From Limonium bicolor (taxonomy: Eukaryota; Streptophyta; Magnoliopsida; Caryophyllales; Plumbaginaceae): a DNA stretch of 64,000 bases. The notes beneath the pieces are model-generated. The model saw nothing but the letters and a program-made list of their open reading frames with translations, had not been told where the DNA came from and made no database searches. The stretch lies in contig CM041783.1 in the NCBI GenBank assembly GCA_023374045.1, forward strand, positions 96,879,298 through 96,943,297, written 5' to 3'. This document shows positions 35,301-48,390 of the stretch, piece by piece. Every line of letters begins with the position of its first letter. Within the stretch, counting starts at the first letter, position 1. The position numbers were made by a program, and so were the translations under genes.

Positions 35301-36539
35301 GAGCTTGAGATCTCTCCAATGGAGTTAGCACACTTACCCACGGTTGGAGGGGAGCCAAAGAGAGCTCTTGGGCAGAGCAAACTCGGCTGGAAAGAAAGAA
35401 TGAAGGAGGATGACCTAATATTGCCTTAAAGTCATTTTTTTGAATATTTTGTGACTTTAGTGAATTGATGACTCATCAAGTCTGATTGGGGTTGGATGAT
35501 TGAAGATCAATCAGTGGAGAAAGCAAGAGGGGGAAGCCGTCCAAGATAAGGGAAGGTAGGGTAGTGTTTGATTCAAATTTTGATTGAAAATTGAGTAAAT
35601 ATGTTACTTTAATTCATTTAATGAATGTGTGACTCATCTCTTGTCTTGTACCAGCTTGGAGCACCGAAATGCAAGGAGGAAGAGGAGCAAGTGGAGGCTC
35701 CAATTCAGCTGGCTCACATGGGTAAGGTAAGTGGAGCCCACTTTTTTTGTTTTATAAGGTAAAGTTTGTCTTTTTTGTTATTTTATGTAAAAGTAAGAGC
35801 ATATATTTAATTGTCACATGTCTCTTGTCTCTTGGTCTGTTAAGAGACTTAATTATCTGATCTTATGTAGTCCATTTCGTGGTCAATGGTCAACATTGAC
35901 CAAATTAGCCAATGTTGACCCAAACGGGCCGCACATTAGGGTTTTATTAATATTTTAATATTAAATTTGTAAAAAATCGTAAATTTATGGGATTAAATTC
36001 CTAATAGCATATAATATGATATTTTATCATATTTAAAGGTATTTATAACCTTTTAGCTCATTTAAAACCAATTTAAAAGACAATTTCACAAAAACGTGCT
36101 TTAAGGAGTTTTAGCGCACATTTTGTGTTGCCTGGTGTTTCTGAGTTCTGTTTTCTTTGACAACGGTCTTGTTGTGTTCCTTACACGATATTTGATCATG
36201 TAATTCAATTTTATATCATTTAGAGGTCATTTGATTTTTAAGGTTTTCCTAGAGCACCTTTTTGCCCTTTTTGACCTTGAAGCATGTAAATGCTTTTTCT
36301 TTGTGTTGGAGTGTTGTCCAACGGTTATAATATGTTTAGTAGAATGTTAATATGCTTAGGACAAATTTTTAGGTCCTAAGAAGTCTATTTGGGTATTTAT
36401 TTACCCTTAACAGTCAAAGGGTGCAACATCTTGTTTTATGTTGACCACTGTTGTTCTCAGTTGACTTTTAAGGCATGTTTAGGCCTTAATTAATATGATT
36501 AAATATTTAATCCATGTTTTATAAGTTTGGGGTATTTCA

Positions 36540-37000
36540 TCCATGCTCTCGACAAAAGTAGTCGGCGTACCCCGGTTAGCGCTCGGAGTATGCGAATTTC
36601 ATATGCAGCGTTAAGCTGAGCCCCTAGTGGCACCATTTTTATCTTTTAGGTACACCGAAGACGTTACCGTTCGAGAGTAGGACGGGGTCGGTGGATATCA
36701 AGGGTAGTTAGACTTAAATTACTTTTGTATTGAATGAGGTGTAAGACCGAATATGTTATCGGCATCCGTATATAGTAAGGTCGGTATAGTTAAGTAATGA
36801 GTTGGGTATTGTGTTAGTGTTGAGTACTCGGTTGTTCTAGTCCATCAGACCGTTACTGTATGTGAGTTAGGCCTGGTTAGCCACGAGGGTGGCTAACGGC
36901 GTTGTATCACCCTCTGTTGTATTAGATTTCCGCTACGAGTTTAATGGTAAATTGTAACAGTTTAAGAGGTAATGATGAGATTAGCAGTTGGGGTGTTACA
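36540..37000 (+). repeat. B2 5' LTR, 3' remnant
   Basis: Starting TCCATGCTCTCGAC it follows the last 461 bp of the B LTR (compare 16192-16651 inverted) to GGGGTGTTACA. The rest of this LTR was displaced when D inserted and is not found on D's far side. Confidence 0.85.
36636..36649 (+). promoter_or_regulatory. B2 putative leader splice acceptor
   Basis: TTTTTATCTTTTAG ends at 36649, 351 bp from the LTR end as in B1's 3' LTR, although surrounding bases differ. Confidence 0.4.
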
Positions 37001-37004
37001 AAAA

Positions 37005-37016
37005 TGGTATCAGAGC
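37005..37016 (+). promoter_or_regulatory. B2 primer-binding site
   Basis: TGGTATCAGAGC four bases after the LTR end, complementary to initiator tRNA-Met. Confidence 0.9.
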
Positions 37017-37250
37017 GAAGTATCGCTTTGATGACTGGAAATACCGAGCTTAGGAATACCTAGTTAGAAATAAGAGACTTAGGGCTAAGGGTTGAGTGAT
37101 AGCGTGAGAGATGCGCTAGTTAGGAACTTCCAGTATGACCTGGATACCTACAATACGAAACCCGCCCTCCACAACCCCCGTATTAAAAAGCTCGGGAAAG
37201 AACGTCAGAGAGACGGGAAACCCGATCTGGCACTTATTTAATATTTCAAT

Positions 37251-37475
37251 CTGAACCAGAACCTGTCATGCGGTAGATCCCGATAACCGGAAATCCCGGA
37301 GACGGATCCCGCTGGAACGACGATAACCGCACTTAATGGCGGGAGATCAAGAAATCCTAATCCAAGGAGACCTGAATTTGTGGCAGCTTGGGGCGACATG
37401 CTTAGCAGTCGCGAGAACCTAGCTGGCCGAGCAGCAGCAAGAAGGAAGCACCAACCGTGCAACAAGGCGAATTAA
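37251..37475 (+). pseudogene. B2 copy of the short frame beside the primer-binding site
   Basis: It aligns without frameshift to the 75-residue B1 frame at 25079-25306, sharing NPNPRRPE and VAAWGDMLSSREN. The start codon is CTG and codon 11 is TAA, so it cannot be made as in B1. No function is recognised. Confidence 0.35.
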
Positions 37476-39697
37476 TGAGAAGCAACAAAACCGAGATACA
37501 TGTCTACTGAAATACCCGCAAATTTTGAGTTAGGATATGTATAATATATGTTAAAAAAAATAAGTTAGTAGTATATGGGAATGAGTGTTAGAGGCCCAGG
37601 GAAGTCAATAAAATTATCTAATCCTTATCCTTTCACTAAATTGATATAATAGTAAAGTATGTTATACCTTCCTTATCTTCCGAAATCACTGATTATAATT
37701 TATTTGAAATCTAGCTTCTATCTTAAAGGAATTATTAGTATCTATTTAACTATTTATTGTTTCTTAAATAAGTCAATTTCCTTAAATAATTACAATCATC
37801 CCTCGTCTTGTTACCATGACTGAATTGTTTTCTTTATTTATATCGGTAAGTCATTCTTTATCTCTTAGTTAGTTACATAGTAAAATCTAATTTCCCTTTA
37901 AATTAATATCAACGTTAGTTACTATTTTCCTCTTCCACATTATTCGCATCATTAAATATTCTTTCTTTTTATAAATTACAACACTGATTGTTTTACCTCC
38001 TAAAATATTCAAACATTTTTCTTATTAAAAGAGTTCAATTCTAGTTTTACTTCTTCCTTTTCAAAATAAATATTTTATCTTTCCTTAAATATAATATTTT
38101 CATCCTTATCGTTACGCAACAGCAAGTCATCTATATTCGTTACTCCAACTACCATTTGAATTGTTGTTTATTTCTTTCAACTAAATATCTTCTAGATAGT
38201 TTATTTACTCGCTTAAACTAATTATAATGTCAATCTGATTTCTTTCTCTCCTAATTAAATTACAAAACTGATTTACGGAATATCTTTCCTTCCTAAATTA
38301 CTAGTAATATTTAAACCCTGATTTTCCCCCACTCTCTTCTTCATCGTCGCAACATTCTACTCTTATTCCCTATTCACAACATTCTTGTGCCTTCTCTCCT
38401 GAACTTCCTTCTCTCCTGACTTATTCACGTTCTTCATTGTTGTTGTCAAGTCTCTTCCCTGGTGCCGATTAGAATAACAACGGGTAAAATCTACTACTTA
38501 GATGATTTATTAATTTATTTGGTTATGGTTAGTAGATTTGATTGTGGATTGTTATTGATCTAGACATTGATATCGATGGCGAGCTTCTGGTGATTTTGTC
38601 GAGTTGTCTTCCTGAGTCAAGAAATAATCAGGTAAATTCTGTGCTCATTGTTGGATTTTGATGTGGATTGTTTTTATCACAAAAATGTATTTTGAGAAAC
38701 TCTGATGGAGATCTGGTCAAATGAGATTGTGATTTCTTCACGTGGTGCAAAGTTGTGGAATTCTGGAAATTGGTATTGGTTTCGTTTTGGGAGTTCTTCA
38801 CTTGTTTTAATTACTTGGAGTTCTTGGTGCTCCCTGATTCACCATGTTGGAGTTCTTGGTGCTCCCTGATTCACCATGTTGGTTCTCTGCACCCTGAGCA
38901 TGAATTATTACACTGACATATATATATATATATTGCGCTGCATACAATGACTGCAGTTAAGCTCTATGATTTACTCTATGGACTGCTGATTCATAGGGGG
39001 TGTGCACACTTAAGGACTTAGAGTGAGGGTATTTGGTATTTCAGTCCGTCTGTGACTGCTTGGTTTGCTTGGTGATTACTCATGTTGAAGACTCCCTATT
39101 GGTTTTGCGGTTGTGCTATTGGAAAATGGATTTGGTTTGTGTTTGCCAATTTTGTATGTTTCAGTTTAATCAATACACAAAGATTATTTTCAAAATGTAT
39201 TTTACGTGATGAGATGGAATTTACTCAGTTTCACTGATTTGCGCGGTCCCTTCGTGTTTTTGTATATTGTTTTCTGATCGCAGGTAATGGTTGCTGAAGG
39301 TAGGGCTGGGAAACGCGCTATCACATAGATTAGGAAATCTGAAATTGTTTTTGAGACATTAAGTTGGGTTGCAATGTTTTGAGATAGAATATTCTAAGTT
39401 GCAGTGTTTCGAAATACAATGTTTTGGTTTATTATGATTACATTACCATCGTTGGATTGAAATACTGGAGCTTCCGCATATTTTGAAAATTACAAGTTCA
39501 CTTAGTTGTTTTTATTGTTTTGTTGGATCATTAGCCTGAGCACTCAAGGATTGAGTGTGGCGGTAGCACTCTGGATTGTTTTATATTTTCGATGTGGGTT
39601 TTGGATGTTAAACTCTTGACACCTTTGCTTATAAAATTTCTTTATCAGATGCAATTACAATGATATCATTATAGTACAATTCACAAGGATGTTTTCA

Positions 39698-39711
39698 ATG
39701 TATTTTTGCAG
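39698..39711 (+). promoter_or_regulatory. C 5' LTR putative leader splice acceptor
   Basis: ATGTATTTTTGCAG ends at 39711, 300 bp from the LTR end and right before the inverted-repeat array. Confidence 0.35.
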
Positions 39712-39721
39712 AATTGGACTT

Positions 39722-39900
39722 GTCCGAATGTCCGTCCGGACATCCATGTTCGGACAGGCCCCGAAAGGTCTTTTATTTTTGCAACTTCAGTGGCGTCCGA
39801 ACATCTGTCCGAACTTACATGTTCGGACAGCATGCGAGGACGGGTCTGGGGTAAGTCTCGGCATTGGTCCGAACTTACATGTCCGGACCAATGTTCGGAC
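39722..39900 (+). repeat. C 5' LTR inverted-repeat array, period 72-73 bp
   Basis: Units start with GTCCGAA at 39722, 39795 and 39867 and close with GTTCGGAC at 39748, 39821 and 39893. Unit 2 shows the full pattern: GTCCGAAC, a second GTCCGAAC, then the inverse GTTCGGAC. Confidence 0.85.
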
Positions 39901-40014
39901 AAAACTTTATTTTCAGTTTTAGGACTCGTTTGAAGTCCGTTTTCAAATCCGTCTGCGGCGTTGGTTTCGTATCGTCGTGTACTTTCATATGAATAAATCC
40001 AGGGTGTTACAAGG

Positions 40015-40026
40015 TGGTATCAGAGC
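40015..40026 (+). promoter_or_regulatory. C primer-binding site
   Basis: TGGTATCAGAGC three bases after the LTR, matching initiator tRNA-Met. Confidence 0.9.
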
Positions 40027-40709
40027 ATGGTTTTCAAATAAGATAAGAATTGGTTGAAAAGGATTTAAAATTTGGAATAAGCCGTCTTTGGGGAATGGCC
40101 TTGTGTGTTATGATGTGTGCTTGGTTGTGTTATGCTGAAGTGTGTTGGGTTATATACTCTCATGTACTATGTGAGGTATTGGAATGTGTTGAGATGGATA
40201 ATGGGTGGTATACGTATATATATATACTTTATTATATACATTATTATGGGAATTGTTAGTAGTTGATTTCAGTGTAGAATGGGAATCAGTTATGGGGAAT
40301 GCTAAGAAATAAATTGCTTGGAACAAGGGTTGGAGGTATTGGTTGTGAGGATATTTTCTAGGATGATTTGTGTGACACCTTCTGGTGAGTTCTGCTTCTC
40401 CTTGATGATATAATATTTCCTTATATGTTATATGTATAAATATATAAATCTATGCGTACTAAGTTGTGCGGTATTATAAATATATGGTTGCTACGAATAG
40501 TGAGTCTCTAAGCAATATGCCCGACGAACAATATTGTCCATTATCTGAATGTGTTTTCTTCCCTTGTTTATGAATGTGTATATGACGGTAGTTGCTTATA
40601 AAGGACCTTCTGTCACAGCATATAGACTAATTTGCCGTTTTGAATTCGTAGGGGGAGAAATATATTTAGATATATATATTTATACCCTAGTAATGACTAT
40701 CGATATTGA

Positions 40710-40753
<44 letters not shown>

Positions 40754-43700
40754 GCATAATAGATATATTTAATGAAGGGAATATGGGTATGTTATTGGTG
40801 TTAGTCCTAGGAAAATTTTAGAATGATAGTTATTTTGAATTTAATTAAACTAGGGGAAAATGTTTTACTTTTGCCACCATGATTGTGTTGTTGTAAATAT
40901 GTTTTTCTATGTGTGACGAGTTTGTACAAAAATATTCTGGCATCTTTATTTAATGTTGCCTGTTTAAAGTGACTGTAGTAATTCAAGTTGGGTTAACTAA
41001 AGTTATAGAAAGTCATAACAACTGTTAATTATATTAACTACAACGTAGGGATAAATTATTAATTTTAATTGTCATCTATGTTGTTAGCGGTTGGATTTAT
41101 AAGTTGTCTTCCAAATTTTTGTATTTGGTGTAAAAGTATTTAAGAGTATTCAATAAATGAATAGTTACGTGTTAACTAGTTTCTCAAAAACATTATATAT
41201 GTAACCGTGTTGTTTGAGATTATTATTATGTTTTTTTTTATATTGATATTTGTAGTAAAGATATACAATCTATGTCTTATTTAATATGTTCATGAACAAT
41301 AAATAGTGGAAATTAGTTGGCTGGAACACTAGTGTAATCTTGGTATTAAGTGAAGGGATTGTTGTGATCAGCTTGATAAATAAGTATAGGTAGTGTGGTT
41401 GCGACACGTTACAGTTAGGATTTTGTAAAGGAAAAAAAAAGTGTGATAAGTGCACTTGATCTTGATATGCTTGGCTGCGGAAAGTAAACTGTTAGTGTAT
41501 TTATATGGGTGTACATGTGTAGATTTATCAGTTTTAATATTACTAGTTGTGGCCTTGTTAAATGTCCGTCGGTGGAAAATGGGACAATGCTGACAAAATT
41601 TGAATATGTTTTTAGACTTTATGCAATTTAGGATCATCATACTACTCTTGCTGATTGATTCACATATTATTTTCTATTAAGCTAGGCTAGGGGATGTTAC
41701 ATGCTTCTAAATGCTAGTATTTTGTCATGGAGTAGAGTCAAATGTTATATGTATCATGAACATAATGTGTTGGTTGATCTTTCAGCTAGGTTCTGTTAAC
41801 TCCTTGATGTTTGAAATTTATATTAAGATGATAGGTTGGTTAATCCGGGTGCTAAATTGGATAGACGCTAGTATTGCAATTTATTGGGGATTACCTTGTT
41901 AAATATTGAAATTAGAATTGAGGTAGAAACCCCTGATTAAGTTCCATTTATATATTGACGAACTGGTTAGTAGTACCATATTAAATAATAGCATGAAGTG
42001 TACTACGTGATGAAACAATTGGTTGTCAATTAATTATAGAGGTCCTTCCGCGGTCTTGAGATATAATCAGTGGGTTAGGAAATTAATTGTGATTAAGACT
42101 TTTTACAACATGGTAATTATTGATGTATGTGAGGTTCGTAGCTAGACAAAGTATATGAAAACTAATGTGCTGGTCCCCTCGTATCTTTGGACGTGTATAC
42201 TAAGTGATTGCTTATGCTGAGCTTTATGAGAAGTTTTGTGATAAATATTTATAATGTGTTAGTTTTTTTTTTTGGTGAATCTCATGCTAGGTATTGAAGA
42301 AGACCCTGACATTCTGATTTATTGAAATTTATTTTCGTGATTGTTTGTATTATAAATCTCGGTAAATCCTCATAGCTGGTTACGAAATGATTAACTATGT
42401 CACGTTGTACAATCGTAAAAAAGTGTAGTATTTAACTGAGCATTCGATGTTTGGAAATGACCTGAGTATTGTAGACTTAATAGAGAAAGCATTAAGTAGA
42501 TAGAGGAAGGATTAGAATTACGATCCTTGTAACTGAGATTATTGTAGAAATTAATGATGAAATTTTTGTGTTGGTCTTATCGGTTCTGTTATAGGGTCGA
42601 GAGGTTGACTTGAGCTAATGAAGTGTCTAAATCAGAATTAGGATTAAAACGGAAAAGGGTTAAGGGTATGAGTTGTGAGGACGCTTTTTTGTGATTCCTG
42701 TTATGTCCTTGTATGAACTTATACTAACTTACAGGAGGTGAATATGATATAATTAGCCGTTTGGTTGATTGAAATTATAAATATGTGTTATGCTCTTCCG
42801 TTGGGCTAGGTATTCATTGATTGGATGTATTGTTTCGCTTGTGTTTTGGATGTGTATATTATGGTTATTGCTTAATTTTAGAATTATTGAGATCTTTTAC
42901 AATGGATAACTATTTTAAGATGATGGTTTGGTTAATCCTTGCGCTAAGTGTGGTGGAGTCACTAGTGTCCAGGCTGACTGGAAATTATTTGGAGATGTGT
43001 GATTGATTGGAACTTATGATGAGTATTCATTGTCGATTGTTAATTGGTTAACAACGTCTTGATTTGTAATAGTACAGATTATATTATTTATTGAGCCATT
43101 GATGATCAATGAGTAATTAGTTTTGGTAAACGATTTGAGAGGTAGTCAACTGCTATACAAAAAAAAAACTTTTTTTTATGACGATTTGCGAGAGATTTAT
43201 CCTGGATCACATGGTTGGTGTTATGTTTGAGAAAGCAAAATGATACAATCATGGATAGGAGATTGGGTGTAATATCTTTGTGATTTTAAGGGGTTTTATT
43301 TCATTTAGGTTTTAAGATTTTCGTTGGGAGCTTGTATACAGATCCTGGTTAGGTTGATAAGCGATGGTTAGTCTTTGAGTCTTTGATTATTGACTTTTAC
43401 ATGGGGAAGTAGATCAACTGGTAAATTGGGACCCTTGGATTGAATGTTTCTTAGATGAATGTGATGTGAATATTGGGTATAATATTAAACTTTTAGGATT
43501 ATCAGCTGAGAGGTATACACAAAATAATGACTTATGTATGACTTTGGCAGTGAAAATTGGGTAATGGAGGCGTACTGATTTCATGGTTGTTGTGATGATT
43601 TTAGTATGAGATTGTTTGAGAATGTGGAGTTAGTTAAATGTTTAAGATGTATGGGAAATTGGATGATTGATTTCGGGTCTGGGATAGGTATAAAAATTCC

Positions 43701-44373
43701 CATTTACCTTGTAAATAGATCTCCTGGAATGTTAATGAAATTTTCTAAGCTCGGTATTGTATATAAGAAGAAGAACTTGTTACAACGAAGGAAAGTAGGG
43801 GTATCGTTTAGGTTACAAGATGAAAATTGTAGGGATCTAGGATTTTAGTTCGTAAAATGACATTTATATTTTGGGAAATTTTATGGGGAAGGTTAATAAA
43901 AGTTTTTGAATAAACTTGATCCTTAGTAATTCAGTGGTGGTTAAGAGATGAGTTGGAGATTTGTTCTATGAGTTCCTTTAAATGTTGACTTGTGTTTTAT
44001 GTGTATTGAGTTAATTTATTTATCATCCTTGGTGAAGATTGGAATCTTGATATATGAATGTTAAGGTGTTGATCCAGATTTCTTGAAAGACATGAGATAT
44101 AGTAAGTATTATAGGTGGATTTAAATATGGAAACTATCGTGGTAAATGTGTGGATTGATATGATGTGTACTGGTATTGGATTCATGTTATTAATGTGATG
44201 TGATGATTATGGAATTGTTGAATTGGTTTGGATTTCGGTCCTATGTGTTGGTTTGCCTTCATGTCTTGGACTTCAGTCTATGTGGTGAACCACTTAAATT
44301 GGCTTGAATTTTTGGTTGATGTATTGGAATGGTTGTTCAAGGGGGGGCTGAGTACCACGTAGTCCTTTGTCAT
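40027..44373 (+). other. C interior, non-coding
   Basis: AT-rich with many stops in all frames. Words such as GGTTGGTTAATCC (41843) and GGTTTGGTTAATCC (42926) recur in similar surroundings, hinting at an old internal duplication. A G-run (GGGGGGGCTGAG at 44341) lies just before A3. Nothing else is recognised. 44369-44373 is the GTCAT duplication of A3. Confidence 0.6.
40712..40750. repeat. AT dinucleotide repeat
   Basis: An uninterrupted TA run of about 39 bp in C's interior. Confidence 0.95.
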
Positions 44374-44984
44374 TGAAATACCCCAAACCTAAGTATGCTA
44401 AGTAAACATCAAATCATGATGTATTAAGGCTAAAATATGCCTTAGAAAGATTGGTAGACAATTTAAACCAAGGAAAACATAAGAAAGTGCCCTAAAGGCA
44501 ATCAGGGCAAAAACGTGCTCTAAGCTTGGAGAGACTTGGGTGAGTACCCAAATATCATGATAAGACCTTAGTAATATCCTAATGGTCATTTTAAATCAAT
44601 TAGCAAAGAAAACCAAGCTTGAAAATAAGTTAAAACACAAAATGTGCTTTAAGAATTCTTAAAGCACATTTTTGAGAAATTGTCTTAGAATTGAGTTTTG
44701 AGTGGCTAAATGTCCATCATTACTCTTTAATCAACATGTGTACTAATTAGTATCACATTAGGAGGTCTAAATCAATGGGAAATCAAAAATTTCCCGATTA
44801 TGTGCCTTGATTAGTGAATAGTAACTAGTTTAGGTTTTAATCAATATAAGTCAATTAATTGGTCAACAAAGACCATGTTAGCCTTATATTAATGGGGTGG
44901 CCGGTTTTTATGTGGGGAGTCACCACATGAGTCATCAAATGAGAAAGGAAAAGAAGAGATAAGTAAAGAAGTTACTATTTGCTT

Positions 44985-45085
44985 TAATAAAGCAAAATAC
45001 CTTATATTAGCTACCTTTTCTTCTCTTTCCTCCATTTCTCTCTTTCACCCACGGTTTCTTCTTCCCTTCTCTTGCTCCAAACCGA
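44985..45085 (+). promoter_or_regulatory. A3 putative promoter
   Basis: TTTAATAAAGCAAAATACC and CCTTATATTAG precede a CT-rich patch at 45010-45080, about 640-710 bp into the LTR. Confidence 0.4.
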
Positions 45086-45299
45086 GAGAGCTTCTTCCAT
45101 GGGTGCTCCACCTTCAAATGCTCATCAAGTGTTCATCTTTGCTCCAAATCAAAACTAAGTGTAGATTCTCTCTAGTTAGGCCAAGACCTATCTTCCTATC
45201 TTTTCAAATCTTTCAAAGCTCCATTTTGGTGCCATGAGAAAACTCCATTGATGGAGGAAAATCAAGTTTGAAGAGCTCATTAGCTTCTCCATTCTCTTA

Positions 45300-45660
45300 A
45301 GGTAAAGAAAATGTAAGAAAAACCATGTTTCCATCATTCCTTATACATGGCCGAAAATTTCTACTCATGGGCTATTTTTTTGCCTTGTTCTAGCTTGATT
45401 TTTCACCAAGGACTAGTGGAGGTCCTATTTCATTCAATGCCAAAGTCTACCTTGAGACTTCAAAGGTAACATCCATTTTTTGCCTTAGAACACAATTTTT
45501 AACCTAGGGTTTACTCCTTAAGGTTAGTGTATTGTTTAGTGCTATGAGTCATTGGTTATTGATTAGAACATTGGCAAGGGAAGTTTGAGTGGTGGCCGAT
45601 ATTCATTCAAGAAGAAGGTCTAAGGAGGAAGTTAAGATAAGCTTGAGAAAACAAGGTAAA
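45300..45660 (+). promoter_or_regulatory. A3 putative leader splice donors
   Basis: TTAAGGTAAAG (GT at 45302), AAAGGTAAC (45466), CAAGGTAAAA (45656): spacings 164 and 190 bp. TTTTTTGCCTTGTTCTAG ends near 45391, an acceptor-like site shared with A4 (TTTGTTCTAG), leaving an exon of about 75 nt. Confidence 0.4.
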
Positions 45661-46925
45661 ATGCTTACCTAATGGTGGTTTAGTTTTAAGGAATGAGATT
45701 AGATGAGTACCAATGTAGCCTAGGGCTTACATTAGGTAATGGGTTTTATAACCTAAGAAAAAGAACTTAAACAAGCTTATGAACTTGTGGTTAAGGAGCT
45801 AATGAGAATGAGTTAGCAATATAAGTTTAAGGTGGATTTTAAGAGCATTATAATTACTATGAGATTGATGGGTGTATTTGCAGGTTGAAAGCTTTTATAT
45901 GTGGGAAATTCAGTGTTTAAGTTTAAGTCATTTAAGGGCCTAAGAGCATGTCATTTAAGGCCTTAGTGCTATGCAATTTAAGATTATTGCAATATATTGA
46001 GTATGATGTGAATAAGTTGATTTGGGTGAGAAAATAAGATGAGAAGAACTTGATGTGTGTGAGATGGTTGAATGAGGAAAAATAATGCATTTGGGCATGA
46101 TAAGATACTAGAGGAGCTATGGCGAAATTTGAGTAGAAAATAAGTGTTTAGGCGATGGTGGTGAACTAAAATGACCTAGGATTTACTAGGAATCATTATG
46201 AGGAATTTGAGTGGAGATTAGTTAACTAAGGAGTTCTTGAGGTTTAGAATGACCTAGAGATGTCTAGGAGGAATTGGAGGAATGGTGAGTGTTTTGAACA
46301 CACCAAAATCATGAGATGAGAAATGTAAGACTTGTGCATAAGTGTAAGGAGAAGGTGTAATGCTTAAGGCGATTTAGATATGTTCCAAGGGAATATAATG
46401 ACTAAGGAAGTACTAGGAAGTTTTAGAGATTGTCTTGATGAAGAGGGGTAAGACAAAGTGTTGGAATGAGTGGTAATGACTTAGGCATTACCTTGGGGGA
46501 TTTAGGAATCAAGAGAATGTAATTGAGTATTTAGAACTTAGGCAAATGTTGGTAAACAACTAGGAAGGAAATAAGGTGTTGGTGTATGGAAGCTTAAGCT
46601 TGTGAAGGAACTTTTAGTAAATGCTTGAAAGAGTTTTAGATACTGAGAGATGCTTGGGAGATGATGTTATAGTGGTGAGGAAAACATTGGCATAGTGGTT
46701 ACATTAAGTATGAACCACCACCTAGAAACCTAGAGGAAAGCATTACAAGAGTAGCATTATTACAAGGAAAATGCATAATGACTAAGGTGGATTTTGGTGG
46801 ATGGTTTAAGGTATTTAAAGGAGGTTATAAGGTGGGTTTAAGGTGCCAAGATGGTGTTGGACCTATTAGGACACTTGTGGAGAGTTTGGAATTGAAAGAA
46901 CATATTAATAGAAGAATCTGTAGTG

Positions 46926-47200
46926 GACCGACCCAGGGTCCGACCCAGTTCTGGGTCGGTCGGACCTTGCTAACCCAGCAGAAATGTTTCGGCAATAGAC
47001 CGACCCATAAGATGGGTCGGTCGGTGGGTCGGTCGGGCAAGATTTAATGAAGGAAAATGTTTCGGCAGAGGACCGACCCAGAGGGTTTTGGGTCGGTCGG
47101 TTTAGCTTTGGGTCGGTCGGATGAGTTTCAAGAGACGGAAGAGTTTCTGTAATGGACCGACCCAGGGGTTGGGTCGGTCGGTGGGTCGGTCGACCCTTAA
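46926..47200 (+). repeat. A3 inverted-repeat array, period 72-84 bp
   Basis: GACCGACCCA starts at 46926, 46998, 47071 and 47155, each closed by TGGGTCGGTC. Units 2-4 carry an extra GGGTCGGTC copy. Confidence 0.85.
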
Positions 47201-47979
47201 CACTTAGAAAAAAAAAAAGAAATTTTGAATTCTGAGAATGGCAATGTATAATAAGGAATGCCTTTGGTAGGGTAGTGATGATTGAGACCCTAAGAGCTTA
47301 AGAGATTAAGTTAAGTTAAGTATAAACTTGAAAGTTTAAGATTAAGTTTGCAAGATTAAGTGTAAGACCTAAGATGTGTTAGGTGGGGATCATTAAGGAA
47401 TTAAGTAAGTTAAACAAGTTAAGTAAGTCATATTAAGTTAAGTGATTAACAACCTAAAACTGAATGAATGTTTTAGGACTTGGAGTTTGGACTCCGGAAG
47501 AGAGTAAGCAGCCGAACGATCAACGGTGAACGGTACAGTTGTTTCTTCTTGTGACCTGCTTGCTAACGAGGTGTCCCTCGGCTTGTGTGCTATTTGTTTT
47601 TGTGTGCTCACTAAACAAGATAAAGCATGCAACCGGAACATATTATATATATATATTGTGTTGTTGTGTGATGTTTGAAAACTAACACAACATACCGTGA
47701 GAACTTACTAACCAATGTTTAGTAAGAAATTGAGTGAGAATAAGGAACGCCCCCTAATGAGGGACGATATGAACCGAAAGAGGTTAACCACAAACATGGT
47801 CTTGAGTTAACTACTAACTGGAACTTGAGTGAGGAAACCCGGGACCGATCTCCGGTCATGCATGCTAAGGAAAGGGAGTCGGTATCTATAGCAGATTCGA
47901 CTTCCGCTTAAGGACTTGTCTTCGGACTTGTGCCTAGGGCCGGTTGCCGGCTCAGCTACGCTGGACTCCCGTCCAGAGT

Positions 47980-48075
47980 AGGTGGCGTTAAGATGGTGCG
48001 GTGGGATCACCTAAATCCCAGGTTCGAATTAGATACGGCCAATCCCTTCCAGGAAAGGTTTGTATATAAGATTAA
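47980..48075 (+). mobile_element. possible tRNA-derived SINE-like segment
   Basis: GGTTCGAATTA (48021) resembles a pol III B box. GGTGGCGTTAAGATGG (47981), 38 bp upstream, loosely resembles an A box. An AGATTAAG-type tail follows. No flanking duplication was found, so the match may be chance. Confidence 0.2.
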
Positions 48076-48390
48076 GATTGAGATTAAGATTAAGATTAAG
48101 TTAAGTTACAATCATTCCTGTTTAAAGGATGATTTGTATTATTGAGATTAAGATTAAGATTAAGTTAAGTTACAATCATTCCTGTTTAAAGGATGATTTG
48201 TATTATCGAGATTAAGATTAAGATTGAGTTAAGTTACAATCATTCCTGTTTAAAGGATGATTTGTATTGTTAAGATTAAGATTAAGGTGAGGTTAAGATA
48301 AGTTGCAACCAATCCTTTTTAAAGGATGGTTGTAATAATAAGATTAAGATAAGCTACATCCACTCCTCATTAAAGGATGGTTGTTCCTAA
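48070..48390 (+). repeat. A3 tandem repeat of about 64 bp with hairpin, five units
   Basis: Hairpin cores start near 48108, 48172, 48236, 48306 and 48357, separated by GATTAAG runs. In early units CAATCATTCC pairs with GGATGATT; in unit 4 CAACCAATCC pairs with GGATGGTTG, a compensatory change. Confidence 0.75.

Larger units (their letters stand above)
7480..36539 (-). mobile_element. D: gag-only (TR-GAG-like) LTR retrotransposon, interrupted by B1
   Basis: Two nearly identical LTR copies in direct repeat (7480-12516 and 30896-36539) flank an interior with purine tract, primer-binding site and a gag, but no protease, reverse transcriptase or integrase. Without B1 (16192-29942) the interior is about 4.6 kb. 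The gag N-terminus and the CCHC knuckle lie on opposite sides of B1, confirming they are one element. The left LTR lacks its last 609 bp, so no target duplication can be checked. The right flank at 36540 is B-type LTR sequence, so D inserted into B2's 5' LTR. Confidence 0.85.
30896..36539 (-). repeat. D 5' LTR (5.6 kb)
   Basis: Minus strand TGAAATACCCC at 36539 to GGGGTGTTACA at 30896: 5,644 bp, very long for an LTR. It matches 7480-12516 from 31505 on. It is AT-rich with long runs of short words; it lacks the 72-bp inverted-repeat array of the other families. Confidence 0.88.
37508..40011 (+). repeat. C 5' LTR
   Basis: 2,504 bp, nearly identical to 49089-51609 apart from small indels and the length of a TA repeat (38917-38934 here). 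A CT-rich patch at 38330-38460 marks the likely transcription start. Donor-like GGGTAAAA (38484) and CAGGTAAAT (38632) follow, 148 bp apart. Confidence 0.92.

Noticed and set aside
40027..44373. Hidden gag-pol in C
   Set aside because: I looked for Cys/His knuckle, FADD-type and integrase motifs in the sense frames and saw none; stops are dense.
48001..48040. tRNA gene
   Set aside because: Only a B-box-like GGTTCGAATTA is present; no acceptor stem or cloverleaf can be drawn.
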